A DNA stretch of 38,426 nucleotides from AC-52 sp044870295. GTDB taxonomy: Bacteria > Actinomycetota > UBA4738. Below, one piece after another: positions 13,837 through 21,281 of this stretch. The translations under genes and the position numbers were made by a program. The notes below the pieces were generated by a model that saw only the letters and a list, made by a program, of their open reading frames with translations, made no database searches and had not been told where the DNA came from. Location: contig JBIOYQ010000147.1 of NCBI GenBank assembly GCA_044870295.1, positions 1-38,426 on the forward strand, in the 5' to 3' direction. Numbering within the stretch: the stretch's first letter is position 1; the number at the start of each line of letters is the position of its first letter.

Positions 13837-16341
13837 TCAGGGCGACGGGGTCGGGCACGGCGGTTCCAGCTTGCCCACCGTGATCACCACCGTGGATCCC
13901 TCGTCTGCCTTCTTTCCACCACCGGGGTCCTGGGCGATCACGACGCCGTCCTGCGTCGGCTCGCACACGGCCTCCTCCACCACCTTGACGGCGAAACCGG
14001 CGCCCTTGATGGCCGCTTCGGCGTCGGCTTGCGTCATTCCGACGACGTTGGGCACCACCGCCGTCGGCGCCTTCCCGTTGCTCACGTGGATGGTGACCCG
14101 GCTCCCGAGCGTGGCCGTCGCGCCACCCTTCGGTTCCTGCGCGAACACGGTGCCCTCCGGCTCCGTGGAGGCCTCCTTGACCACGTTGGGTGTGAACGTG
14201 GCATCCAGCAACGTCTGCTCGGCGTCGGCCTGCTTCATGCCGACGACATCGGGGACCTTGCCACTGGGCGGCCCGGGCGCGGGCGGGAAGCTCTTCGCCG
14301 GGAGCCCGGCGACCGCTTTGGACATGTAGTCCGCCCAGATCGGGGCGGCGAGCGTTCCTCCGAACGGATGGAACCCAGCCAGGGAACCACTGGTCAGGAT
14401 GGGCGCTTTGGTCATGTCGACGTTCTTCTTGGCGTATCCGTACCCCACCCACACACCGGTCGAGAGCTGCGGCACGTAGCCCATGAACCACGCGTCCGAG
14501 AAGTCCTGGGCGGTCCCGGTCTTGCCCGCCTGGGGGCGGTTGATGTTCGCGTTCGTCCCGGTGCCGTACTGGACGACGCCCCGAAGCAGACTGGTGACGG
14601 TGGCCGCGATCTTCGGGTCGACCACCTGCTGGCAGGCTGGCTTGGCCTTCGCCTTGAACAGGACCTTGCCCGTCCATGACACGACCTTGTCGATGGCGAA
14701 GGGGTAGCAGCGCATGCCGTTGTTGGCCAGGGTGGCGAACCCCGCCGTCATGGAGAGCGGATTGACCTCGACGGCGCCCAGCGTGATGGCGCAGAAGGGG
14801 TCGACTTTCACGGTCGAGTTGTACGCGTAACTCACCACGCCCATCCGCCGAGCCGCCTCCTGGACGTTGGCGGCCCCGGTGTCGGCGATGAGCTGAGCGA
14901 ACCAGACGTTGACGGAATCAGCCGTCGCCGTGGCCATGTCCATGAACCCACCGCCGCCGGGTTCGGCGTTCCCCGGGCTCCATGGCTGACCGCACTTGTC
15001 CGCGGGGATGTGGACGGGGTTCGGCGTCGGGTAGACCTTCCCCAGCGGGATGCCCTGCTCGAGCGCGGCCACCAGCGTGAAGGCCTTGAACGCGCTGCCG
15101 GCCTGGCGCTGCGACTGCACGGCCAGGTTGAGCTTGTGCTTGGTGAAGTCGGGTCCTCCCATCAAGGTCCGGATCCGGCCCGTGTCGGTCGCGACGGTGG
15201 AGATGGCGACCTCGGGGTTGCCGGTGAACGGGTTGCCCTCGTTGGGGATGTGCCGGAGCGCCGCGGCCTGGGCCGCGCGCTGCATGACGGGATCCTGAGT
15301 GGTGTAGATCTTGAGTCCGCCCTGGTACATGAAGCGTGCCCGCTCTTCAGGAGACCGACCGAAAACCCTGATGATGTCCTTGTAGTACGGGTTGGCGAGC
15401 TTCTTGTAGTTGGGGTCGTACTTCACCGGATGGATGATCGTGTCCTGGACGAACTGGGCGAAGTACGGCAGCGGCAGGTTCACCTTTGGCTTCTTCCGGG
15501 TCAGTTTGATCGGCGTGTCCACGGCCGCCTCGTAGTCCGTCTCCGAGATGAACTTCCACTTGAGCATGTCGGCGAGCACGATGTTGCGCTGGTCCATCGC
15601 GGCCTTCTGATGCGTGACCGGATCGTAGAAGGACGGCGCGGAGATCTGGGCGGCCAGCAGGGCCGCCTGCGGCAGGGTCAGCGCGCTGGCGGGCTTGGCG
15701 AAGTAGTACTCGGACGCGGTGCCGATCCCATAGGCGCCGTGTCCGAAGTACACGTCGTTGAGGTAGGCCTCGAAGATCTCGTCCTTCGAGTAGGAGCGCT
15801 CCAGCTGGACCGCGTCTCGCGCCTCTTCCCACTTGCGCTGGAAGGTCTGCTCACCTCCGGTGAAGAAGTTCTTCACCACCTGCTGTGTGATGGTGGAGCC
15901 TCCCTGCACTACCTTCCCTGCCTGCACGTTCGCGATGAGCGCCCGCACGATGGACTTCACGTCGATCGGACCGTGGTCGTAGAAGGCATGGTCCTCGACG
16001 GCCAGGATGGCGTCCCTGGCCACTTGGGCGACGTCGGACAGACGCACCGGGATCCGGTTCTGGTCCGCAACCTGTGAGATGACGGAGCCGTCCGCGGCGT
16101 AGATCGTCGATCGGAGTGCGAGCTGAGGGATGGTCAGCTCGCCTGTGGTCGGGGCGAACTGTTGGTTGAAGAGCTTCACGACCTTCCCGGCCCCCCCGAT
16201 GGCGGGGAACAGCCCCGCTGCGACCAGCCCCGCGGCGGCGAAGATCACGAAGGGTATGAGCAGGACCCGAGCCACGATCCCGACGGGAGTCGTCGGTTGC
16301 GGGCGCGCGGGCCGGGGGCGAGTTTGATATGTGCGATTCAA
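13837..16341 (-). CDS. Class A penicillin-binding protein with two PASTA domains (PonA2-like)
   Basis: This 834-residue bifunctional peptidoglycan synthase has a membrane helix at about 21-45. The GT51 glycosyltransferase domain (about 75-260) carries E116 in EDHAFYDH and the GGSTITQQ segment. The transpeptidase domain (about 375-680) has S416-A-F-K419, S476-V-N478 and K607-T-G609. Two PASTA repeats (about 696-754 and 763-823) bind muropeptides or beta-lactams. Start: the only sensible codon is TTG at 16341, with GAGG 9 bases before it. An ATG-GCT-TGA trinucleotide series overlaps that TTG in another frame. The divergent neighbour is a WhiB gene, as with ponA2 and whiB4 in mycobacteria. Confidence 0.95.
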   Translation of the reverse strand: MNRTYQTRPRPARPQPTTPVGIVARVLLIPFVIFAAAGLVAAGLFPAIGGAGKVVKLFNQQFAPTTGELTIPQLALRSTIYAADGSVISQVADQNRIPVRLSDVAQVARDAILAVEDHAFYDHGPIDVKSIVRALIANVQAGKVVQGGSTITQQVVKNFFTGGEQTFQRKWEEARDAVQLERSYSKDEIFEAYLNDVYFGHGAYGIGTASEYYFAKPASALTLPQAALLAAQISAPSFYDPVTHQKAAMDQRNIVLADMLKWKFISETDYEAAVDTPIKLTRKKPKVNLPLPYFAQFVQDTIIHPVKYDPNYKKLANPYYKDIIRVFGRSPEERARFMYQGGLKIYTTQDPVMQRAAQAAALRHIPNEGNPFTGNPEVAISTVATDTGRIRTLMGGPDFTKHKLNLAVQSQRQAGSAFKAFTLVAALEQGIPLGKVYPTPNPVHIPADKCGQPWSPGNAEPGGGGFMDMATATADSVNVWFAQLIADTGAANVQEAARRMGVVSYAYNSTVKVDPFCAITLGAVEVNPLSMTAGFATLANNGMRCYPFAIDKVVSWTGKVLFKAKAKPACQQVVDPKIAATVTSLLRGVVQYGTGTNANINRPQAGKTGTAQDFSDAWFMGYVPQLSTGVWVGYGYAKKNVDMTKAPILTSGSLAGFHPFGGTLAAPIWADYMSKAVAGLPAKSFPPAPGPPSGKVPDVVGMKQADAEQTLLDATFTPNVVKEASTEPEGTVFAQEPKGGATATLGSRVTIHVSNGKAPTAVVPNVVGMTQADAEAAIKGAGFAVKVVEEAVCEPTQDGVVIAQDPGGGKKADEGSTVVITVGKLEPPCPTPSP

Positions 16342-16365
16342 GCCATGAGCCTCGTGGGTCGGACT

Positions 16366-16371
16366 AGCTTA
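16366..16371 (-). promoter_or_regulatory. -10 box TAAGCT of the PBP gene
   Basis: On the minus strand TTCACT lies about 16 bases upstream as a weak -35. The transcript would start near 16359, giving a leader of about 17 bases that includes GAGG. This promoter is leadered, unlike most in the window. Confidence 0.45.
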
Positions 16372-16421
16372 CTGTGCCAATGAGACGAGTGAAGGATGTG
16401 ACGACGTTTCACGCCTCGGAA

Positions 16422-16441
16422 AATAGTTCGGATGGACTATT
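16422..16441. promoter_or_regulatory. AT-rich dyad between the PBP and whiB genes, candidate operator
   Basis: AATAGTTC and GGACTATT form 8-base arms with one mismatch around a 4-base spacer. The right arm overlaps a -35-like TTGGTC (16440-16445), 18 bases before the TAGGAT -10 of whiB. AT-rich symmetry is rare in this GC-rich DNA. No binding protein is known. Confidence 0.4.
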
Positions 16442-16463
16442 GGTCGCCGCTTCCAGCCGACCA

Positions 16464-16469
16464 TAGGAT
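16464..16469 (+). promoter_or_regulatory. -10 box TAGGAT, leaderless promoter of the first whiB
   Basis: The box ends 7 bases before the GTG at 16477, with TTGGTC 18 bases upstream as -35. It decides the start: the upstream in-frame ATG at 16432 and the ATG at 16468 would lie in or before the promoter. Confidence 0.6.
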
Positions 16470-16476
16470 GCCCGCC

Positions 16477-16737
16477 GTGTTCTGGCAAGATCAAGCCCGC
16501 TGCCGCCAGTACGATCCAGAGCTGTTCTTCGATCCTCGGGGACGAGCCGAGCGCAAGGCGAAAGCCATCTGCCTTCGCTGTCCCGTGAGGGACGATTGCT
16601 TGGTGCTGGCACTGGAGTCCCGTGCCGAATTCGGTGTGTGGGGTGGGATGAGCACGAAGGAGCGGCGCATCCTGCTCCGCAAGGCTCCGACTCCCTCCGA
16701 ATGGCGGCCGATGATCAGGTCCGGCCTCTCCGCCTGA
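16477..16737 (+). CDS. WhiB-family iron-sulfur regulator (WhiB4 position)
   Basis: The protein has 86 residues. C9, C32, C35 and C41 form the C-x22-C-x2-C-x5-C cluster-binding set, and GVWGG at about 53-57 is the beta-turn that contacts sigma factor. A basic tail (KERRILLRK) follows for DNA binding. WhiB proteins bind a 4Fe-4S cluster and sense oxygen, nitric oxide or redox state. The GTG at 16477 puts Trp at position 3 and Cys at 9, as usual for the family, and matches the promoter position; a longer form from 16432 is possible. Facing ponA2-like and bagAB-like genes, it occupies the place of whiB4 in M. tuberculosis. Orthology is inferred from context. Confidence 0.93.
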   Translation: MFWQDQARCRQYDPELFFDPRGRAERKAKAICLRCPVRDDCLVLALESRAEFGVWGGMSTKERRILLRKAPTPSEWRPMIRSGLSA

Positions 16738-16755
16738 TCGAACCGCATCGTTTCT

Positions 16756-18915
16756 TCAGCGCCCCAGGTACGCCGCCACCCGTCGCAGCCCCGCCACGTC
16801 GTGGATGTCCCCCGGCAGCTCCGGAACGGCGACGATCGGTACCCGATCGTGCCGGTGGGCGAACGCTTCGATGGCGTCCGTCTCTGCCGCCTGGAGGGGC
16901 TCCCGGCGCACGTCGTCGGCGAGCATCGAGGCGACCGCCCGTTCCTCCGGGCCCCCCTCCAGCAGCGACGCGATCGTCCCCTCCGTCTGCTCCGGCAGGA
17001 CCGTGCCGTCGGCGTGCCAGCGGTTCGCCACGACCGCCTCGGCCCTCATCCCGCCCGACCGCAGCCGGTCGATGAAGTACCCGGCCTCCTCGAGGCTGCC
17101 GGGTGTCGGCGCCGTCACGACCACGAAGGCGCAGTCGCTCGATCGAAGGAGTTCGAGGACCGCGGCGGCCCGTCGTTTGAAGCCCTCGTACATCCCTTCG
17201 AAGGCGGCGAGGAACTCGACGGTGTCCGCGAGAACTTCGGCACCGATCAGCCGGCCCACGGTCGCTCCGAACGCGGCGGCTCCGAACCGGGCCATGCCGA
17301 GCGTGATCTTCCCCGCCCTGGCTCCGGGCCAGAGCATCCATCTCAGGAAGCGCCCTCCCAGGAAGTCCGTCATCCGCCGCGGCGCGTCGAGGAAGGAGAG
17401 CGCGCTCCGTGTCGGCGGCGTGTCGATCACGATGGCCTCGTGATCCTCGTCGGATGCCAGCTCGTACAGCCGTTCCATCGCCATGTACTCGTGCGTGCCC
17501 GAGAGCGTGTCGGCGATGCGTCGGTAGAAGCGATTCGACAGGATGCGGTCCCGTCGCTCCGCGTTTCCCGCGTGCCGCCGGATCAGGTCGTCGAAGGTCC
17601 GCTGGGTGTCCAGCTGCATCGCTACCACAGAGCGACCGCCGCCAACCCTGATGCGGGTCCGCTCGCCGGGAGTGGCGGGAAGGCGGAGCGCCGAGGCCAG
17701 GCGGCGGGCAGGATCCACGGTGAGCAACGCGGTGCGCTGGCCGCGTTCGGCCAACAGGACGGCCAGCGCGGCCGACACGGTGGTCTTGCCCACACCTCCG
17801 GACCCACACACCACCACGATGCGAGTGCCCGACAGGAGGCCGGCCAGGTCGGTCTCGTCGAGGTTCGCCGGGCGATGGGCCATCGTTCGATATCCGACCG
17901 GCCCATCGTGTCGAACGGAGGTTGGGACGAGGCGCGCGGTCGGCGGGGGCGGTGCGTCGCCCCGCATGATCCCTGACAGCGCAACCACCACCTCCCGCGG
18001 GTCCAGCGTGCCGATCTCAGGGAGTCGGAGCACCGGCGCATGGCGGCGCAGCTCCTTGAGGAAGCCGCGTTGCAGGGTGAAGCGCCGGTCGGCCGCGAGC
18101 GCCCCCTCCGCGACGAAGGCGGCCTGCTCGTCGGAGAGCGAGAGCCCGGCTTCCTTCGATACTCGGGCCACGTCTCCCGCGCCGAGGGCGCGGCCCACGG
18201 CCCCGACGCCTCTTCCGAACACGGGATCCTGACAACGGTTGGCTGCGACGGCCGCCACCGGAACACCCGTGCTCTCGATGGCGGGGATGGCCTCGATCGT
18301 CTCGGCAACGGCCATTTCCTCGGGGATCGCCACCAGCAGGACGGCGGCCGAGGTTCGAAGGAAGCGCTCCACCGCAACGGCTTGACGCCTGAGCCGTCCA
18401 ACCCGAGCCAGGTCGGCGAATCCTCCCGGGGCGGCCAGGAACGAGGCGATCTGCCCGGTGGGCGGAGCGTCCACGATCACGAGGTCGTACAGGGGGCGGT
18501 CGCGGTCCCGTGGGTCCGTGCGGCGCACCTCCTGGACCTCGTAGAGCTTCCCGCAGGCCAGGAGGTCGCGAAAGCCCGGGGCCGCCCCGATCACCTGATC
18601 GAGCGCCCCAGCACGCAGCAGGGGCCGGCTGACCCGGTCCATGCCGTAGAAGAGGCGAAGGTATTCGAGCGCGGCCTCGCGAGGGGAGACCGACAACACC
18701 GAGAACCCGTGCGCCGTGGCCACCTCCGTGAAGCCCGGGTCGGGGATCCCCAGGGTCCGCGTGACCTCTCCGCGCCCCTCCACCTCGATGAGGAGTGTCC
18801 GCAGCCCCGCCGCGGTCGCCTTCCCTGCCGCCGCCGCGGCGACCACCGACTTCCCGGTGCCGCCCTTTCCCGAGACGATCAGGACGGGCCGGGTGAACAG
18901 CTCTTCCCACTGCAC
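16756..18915 (-). CDS. Fused double Get3/ArsA-type ATPase (BagA-BagB fusion)
   Basis: The 719-residue protein is two ArsA/Get3-like ATPase domains in one chain. Domain 1 (about 1-318) has the deviant Walker A G16-K-G-G-T-G-K-S with the signature lysine, and DAPPTGQIASFL at 149-160. A proline-rich linker (about 319-358) leads to domain 2 (about 360-719) with GSGGVGKT at 371-378, lacking the signature lysine, and DTPPTRSALSFL. In M. tuberculosis two adjacent genes, Rv3679 and Rv3680 (BagA, BagB), encode these domains separately in the same order. The role is not settled; a redox or membrane-protein chaperone function has been proposed for Get3-like proteins. The GTG at 18915 has a TAGAGT box 8 bases upstream. 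Confidence 0.92.
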   Translation of the reverse strand: MQWEELFTRPVLIVSGKGGTGKSVVAAAAAGKATAAGLRTLLIEVEGRGEVTRTLGIPDPGFTEVATAHGFSVLSVSPREAALEYLRLFYGMDRVSRPLLRAGALDQVIGAAPGFRDLLACGKLYEVQEVRRTDPRDRDRPLYDLVIVDAPPTGQIASFLAAPGGFADLARVGRLRRQAVAVERFLRTSAAVLLVAIPEEMAVAETIEAIPAIESTGVPVAAVAANRCQDPVFGRGVGAVGRALGAGDVARVSKEAGLSLSDEQAAFVAEGALAADRRFTLQRGFLKELRRHAPVLRLPEIGTLDPREVVVALSGIMRGDAPPPPTARLVPTSVRHDGPVGYRTMAHRPANLDETDLAGLLSGTRIVVVCGSGGVGKTTVSAALAVLLAERGQRTALLTVDPARRLASALRLPATPGERTRIRVGGGRSVVAMQLDTQRTFDDLIRRHAGNAERRDRILSNRFYRRIADTLSGTHEYMAMERLYELASDEDHEAIVIDTPPTRSALSFLDAPRRMTDFLGGRFLRWMLWPGARAGKITLGMARFGAAAFGATVGRLIGAEVLADTVEFLAAFEGMYEGFKRRAAAVLELLRSSDCAFVVVTAPTPGSLEEAGYFIDRLRSGGMRAEAVVANRWHADGTVLPEQTEGTIASLLEGGPEERAVASMLADDVRREPLQAAETDAIEAFAHRHDRVPIVAVPELPGDIHDVAGLRRVAAYLGR

Positions 18916-18923
18916 GGATCTCG

Positions 18924-18929
18924 ACTCTA
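18924..18929 (-). promoter_or_regulatory. -10 box TAGAGT, leaderless promoter of the fused ATPase gene
   Basis: On the minus strand the box ends 8 bases before the GTG at 18915. It lies in the 67-base gap with the divergent nfeD. Confidence 0.6.
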
Positions 18930-18970
18930 CCGGGGACCATCACCGACCGGGCGGGCCGGGGCGGCCCCCC

Positions 18971-18976
18971 TAGAAT
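18971..18976 (+). promoter_or_regulatory. -10 box TAGAAT, leaderless promoter of the nfeD gene
   Basis: The box ends 6 bases before the GTG at 18983. No Shine-Dalgarno is present. Confidence 0.6.
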
Positions 18977-18982
18977 CGCCGG

Positions 18983-20308
18983 GTGCTCCGACTCCTCGCG
19001 TTCCGACTCCGTGCGTTGTCGATGCTGGCCTTCGCCGCCATGGTCGTGCTGCCCGCCGGTTCGGCCCACGCCCAGGGAGGCGCCGCGGTCGTGGACGTGG
19101 TCAAGGTCGAGGGCGCCATCGATCCCGCCCTGGATGACTTCGTCCGCGGAACCATCGAGAGGGCAGAGCGCGATGGAACGGTGGTCGTCCTCCAGATCGA
19201 TTCGCCGGGCAGCTACGGCGATCGAGGCCAGCGGCTCGGCGACTTCATCCAACGGGCATCCGTTCCCGTGATCGCGTGGGTGGGGCCGTCCGGCGCCCGG
19301 GCCCAAGGGAGCGCCGTGTTCCTGGTGTACGGCGCCGCCGTGGCTGCCATGGCCCCGGGAGCCGGGCTCGGGCCCGCCAGGCCCTTCGATCTCGCCACGT
19401 CGGCGTTCCGCGAGGAACCCGCGGACGTGCAGGCTATGGCCGGTCGACTGGCCGCCATGGCGGTGGCGAAGGGCGTTCCCCCCGAAGAGATGCGCCGTCT
19501 GGTGGAGGGCCCCGCCATGCCTGCTGGACCGGCGCTCACCGCCGGCGCGGTCACCGTGGTCGCGCCGAGCGTGTGCGAGCTGCTGCAGAAGTTGGACGGC
19601 AGATCGGTGAACACCGCGACCGGCTCCGTTACGTTGGCGACCGCGTGCCCGGACGGGCCGGTCACCGTCCGGTTCGACGGGATGGGGCCCGTGCGGCGCG
19701 TGCTCCACGCGGTCAGCACCCCGCTCGCCGTGTACCTGCTGATCGTGCTCGGCGCCTGGGGGATCGCGTTCGAGCTGACCCAACCGGGGTTGGGGCTGGC
19801 CGGGATCGCCGGCGGCGTCTTCGTCGCCTTCGCGGGCTATGGACTCACGGTGGTCCCCGTCGGCTGGCTGGGCCTGGCCATCCTGATCGCCGGGATGGGC
19901 CTGCAAGGTCTGGACGTGGTCCTGCGAAGGCTGGGCGTCCTGACGATCGTCGGGACGGCGGGGTTCGCCGTTGGATCCGTGCTGGCGTGGCGAGGTGTGG
20001 CTCCGGCCATCGACGTGCCCGGGTGGCTCATCGCGCTGGCCACGGTGGCGGGCGCGCTCTTCTTCGGTTTCGGCCTGACCGTTGCCATCCGAGCCAAGGA
20101 GCGCGTCCGGTCGGCCCAGGTCGGCTTGGTCGGTCTGGTCGGCGAGGTTCGCTCCGACCTCGATCCCGAGGGGGGCGTCTACGTGAAGGGGACGATCTGG
20201 CGGGCCCGGTCCATGGACGGGCCCATCGCCAAGGGCACCCGGGTCCGCGTCAAGGGGATCGATGGACTGATCCTCCGGGTGGAACCAGAGCCTGAGACCG
20301 GACCCTAG
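18983..20308 (+). CDS. NfeD family membrane protein, long form with ClpP-like domain
   Basis: This 441-residue protein starts with a signal peptide or anchor (1-30, ending AHA). A ClpP/S49-like domain follows to about 215, then several membrane helices (about 240-370) and a C-terminal NfeD OB-fold (about 378-436, VGLVGEVRSDLDPEGGVYVKG). Long NfeD proteins are thought to cleave stomatin-like partners in the membrane. The usual GARAASAG nucleophile motif reads GARAQGSAV at 104-112, so glycine stands at the serine position and a serine one place later; QIDSPGSYGD also departs from the DTPGG motif. The protease may be inactive. It lies between the fused ATPase and the second whiB, and no stomatin gene is nearby. 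Confidence 0.87.
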   Translation: MLRLLAFRLRALSMLAFAAMVVLPAGSAHAQGGAAVVDVVKVEGAIDPALDDFVRGTIERAERDGTVVVLQIDSPGSYGDRGQRLGDFIQRASVPVIAWVGPSGARAQGSAVFLVYGAAVAAMAPGAGLGPARPFDLATSAFREEPADVQAMAGRLAAMAVAKGVPPEEMRRLVEGPAMPAGPALTAGAVTVVAPSVCELLQKLDGRSVNTATGSVTLATACPDGPVTVRFDGMGPVRRVLHAVSTPLAVYLLIVLGAWGIAFELTQPGLGLAGIAGGVFVAFAGYGLTVVPVGWLGLAILIAGMGLQGLDVVLRRLGVLTIVGTAGFAVGSVLAWRGVAPAIDVPGWLIALATVAGALFFGFGLTVAIRAKERVRSAQVGLVGLVGEVRSDLDPEGGVYVKGTIWRARSMDGPIAKGTRVRVKGIDGLILRVEPEPETGP

Positions 20309-20362
20309 CCTTCAGGCTGTTCTCACCTTTGTGCCGATTGTGTAAACAACCGGTCACGAGCT

Positions 20363-20392
20363 GGAACGGACGCCATCCCGAGCCCGTCGTTG
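20363..20392 (+). promoter_or_regulatory. Possible ECF-sigma promoter upstream of the second whiB
   Basis: GGAAC at 20363-20367 is followed after 17 bases by CGTC at 20385-20388, matching the general form of ECF (SigE-like) promoters. The transcript would begin near 20397, with a leader of about 50 bases containing a purine-rich GGGGAGGAGGG. Inference only; a TGTGTAAAC segment at 20337-20345 is an alternative -10 region. Confidence 0.3.
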
Positions 20393-20446
20393 TACGAAAG
20401 TACGTGCAGGAAACGGGGAGGAGGGCAGGCCCTCGGGCCACCAACC

Positions 20447-20731
20447 GTGGCGACCAACACTTGGGAGTATGGATGGCAGTGGCGGGCAGCGTGCCGTGGC
20501 GAGGACTCCGGTCTGTTCTTCCCTCCCAGTGAAGTGGAGCTCAGGGAAGAGAGGATCGCTCGCGAGAGGAAGGCAAAGGCCATCTGCTCCGCATGCCCGG
20601 TCCGCATCGAATGCCTCGAGTACGCCATCCGCATCCGCGAGCCCCACGGCATCTGGGGGGGTTTGAACGAACTGGAGCGAAGGATCATGGTGAACCGCCG
20701 CGGCGGGCGGATCCTTCGCTCGCTCGCCTGA
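20447..20731 (+). CDS. WhiB-family iron-sulfur regulator (second copy)
   Basis: The protein has 94 residues. C16, C47, C50 and C56 give C-x30-C-x2-C-x5-C; the first interval is longer than in most family members. GIWGG supplies the sigma-binding turn and NELERRIMVNRRGGR the basic tail. It shares the ARERKAKAIC-x2-CPVR core with the first WhiB but differs in the N-terminus. The GTG at 20447 is chosen because family homology starts soon after (WEYGWQWRAAC); a TTG at 20390 would add 19 residues. The start is uncertain, because the purine-rich tract lies about 20 bases upstream. A leader of 50 bases or more sets it apart from leaderless neighbours. Confidence 0.9.
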   Translation: MATNTWEYGWQWRAACRGEDSGLFFPPSEVELREERIARERKAKAICSACPVRIECLEYAIRIREPHGIWGGLNELERRIMVNRRGGRILRSLA

Positions 20732-20764
20732 TCGAGCGAGGTCGTTCGGGGCGCGATGCTGCGC

Positions 20765-20770
20765 TAGGCT
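20765..20770 (+). promoter_or_regulatory. -10 box TAGGCT, leaderless promoter of the ridA-like gene
   Basis: The box ends 8 bases before the GTG at 20779. No Shine-Dalgarno is seen. Confidence 0.6.
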
Positions 20771-20778
20771 CCTCGGCC

Positions 20779-21240
20779 GTGGACCCCGAAGCTCGCCTCG
20801 CCGAACTCGGCCTCGATCTGCCGGCGGCCCCCCGTCCGGTCGCCTCCTACGTCCCCGCGGTCGTCTCCGGAAACCTCGTCTTCCTGGCCGGTCAGGTCCC
20901 CATGGCGGATGGCGTCCTGCTGTGGAAGGGAAAGGTCGGCGCGGAGCTGGACGCCGATGCCGGAGCGGATGCCGCCAGGCGATGCGCCCTGCAGGCGTTG
21001 GCCGTGCTTCGGGATGCGTTGGGCTCGCTGGGTCGCGTCCGCCGGATCGTCAAGCTCTCGGTGTTCGTCGCCTCCGCCCCGGGGTTCTCCGAGCAGCCGA
21101 GGGTCGCCAACGGCGCCAGCGATCTGCTGGCGGAGGTGTTCGGTGAGGCGGGGCGGCACGCGCGGACCGCGGTCGGAGTGCCGGAGCTTCCCTTGGGTGC
21201 CCCGGTCGAGGTCGAGTTGGTCGCCGAGATCTCAGACTGA
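20779..21240 (+). CDS. RidA/YjgF-like protein (Rv3678c-like)
   Basis: The 153-residue protein belongs to the YjgF/YER057c/UK114 superfamily, in the longer subfamily with an N-terminal extension. VFLAGQVPMADG, ALQALAVLRDALGSLGRVRRIVKLSVFV, the VANGASDLLAEVFG helix and HARTAVGVPELPLGAPVEVEL match the family through its end. Canonical RidA hydrolyses reactive enamines and imines and carries an arginine in its pocket; here the R of HARTAVG is in the expected place. The GTG at 20779 is supported by homology and by the -10 box. In M. tuberculosis the counterpart lies next to the Get3-like pair in the same orientation. Enzyme activity in this subfamily is not established. Confidence 0.92.
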   Translation: MDPEARLAELGLDLPAAPRPVASYVPAVVSGNLVFLAGQVPMADGVLLWKGKVGAELDADAGADAARRCALQALAVLRDALGSLGRVRRIVKLSVFVASAPGFSEQPRVANGASDLLAEVFGEAGRHARTAVGVPELPLGAPVEVELVAEISD

Positions 21241-21258
21241 CGGCCGTTGTGGAGTGCC

Positions 21259-21278
21259 CCCACGGTGGGTACCGTGGG
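21259..21278 (+). promoter_or_regulatory. Promoter and 8-bp dyad of the lipoprotein gene
   Basis: CCCACGGT and ACCGTGGG pair perfectly around a GGGT loop. The -10-like TACCGT (21270-21275) lies in the dyad and ends 6 bases before the ATG at 21282. A protein bound here would block the promoter; this is an inference from position. Confidence 0.45.
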
Positions 21279-21281
21279 TGG

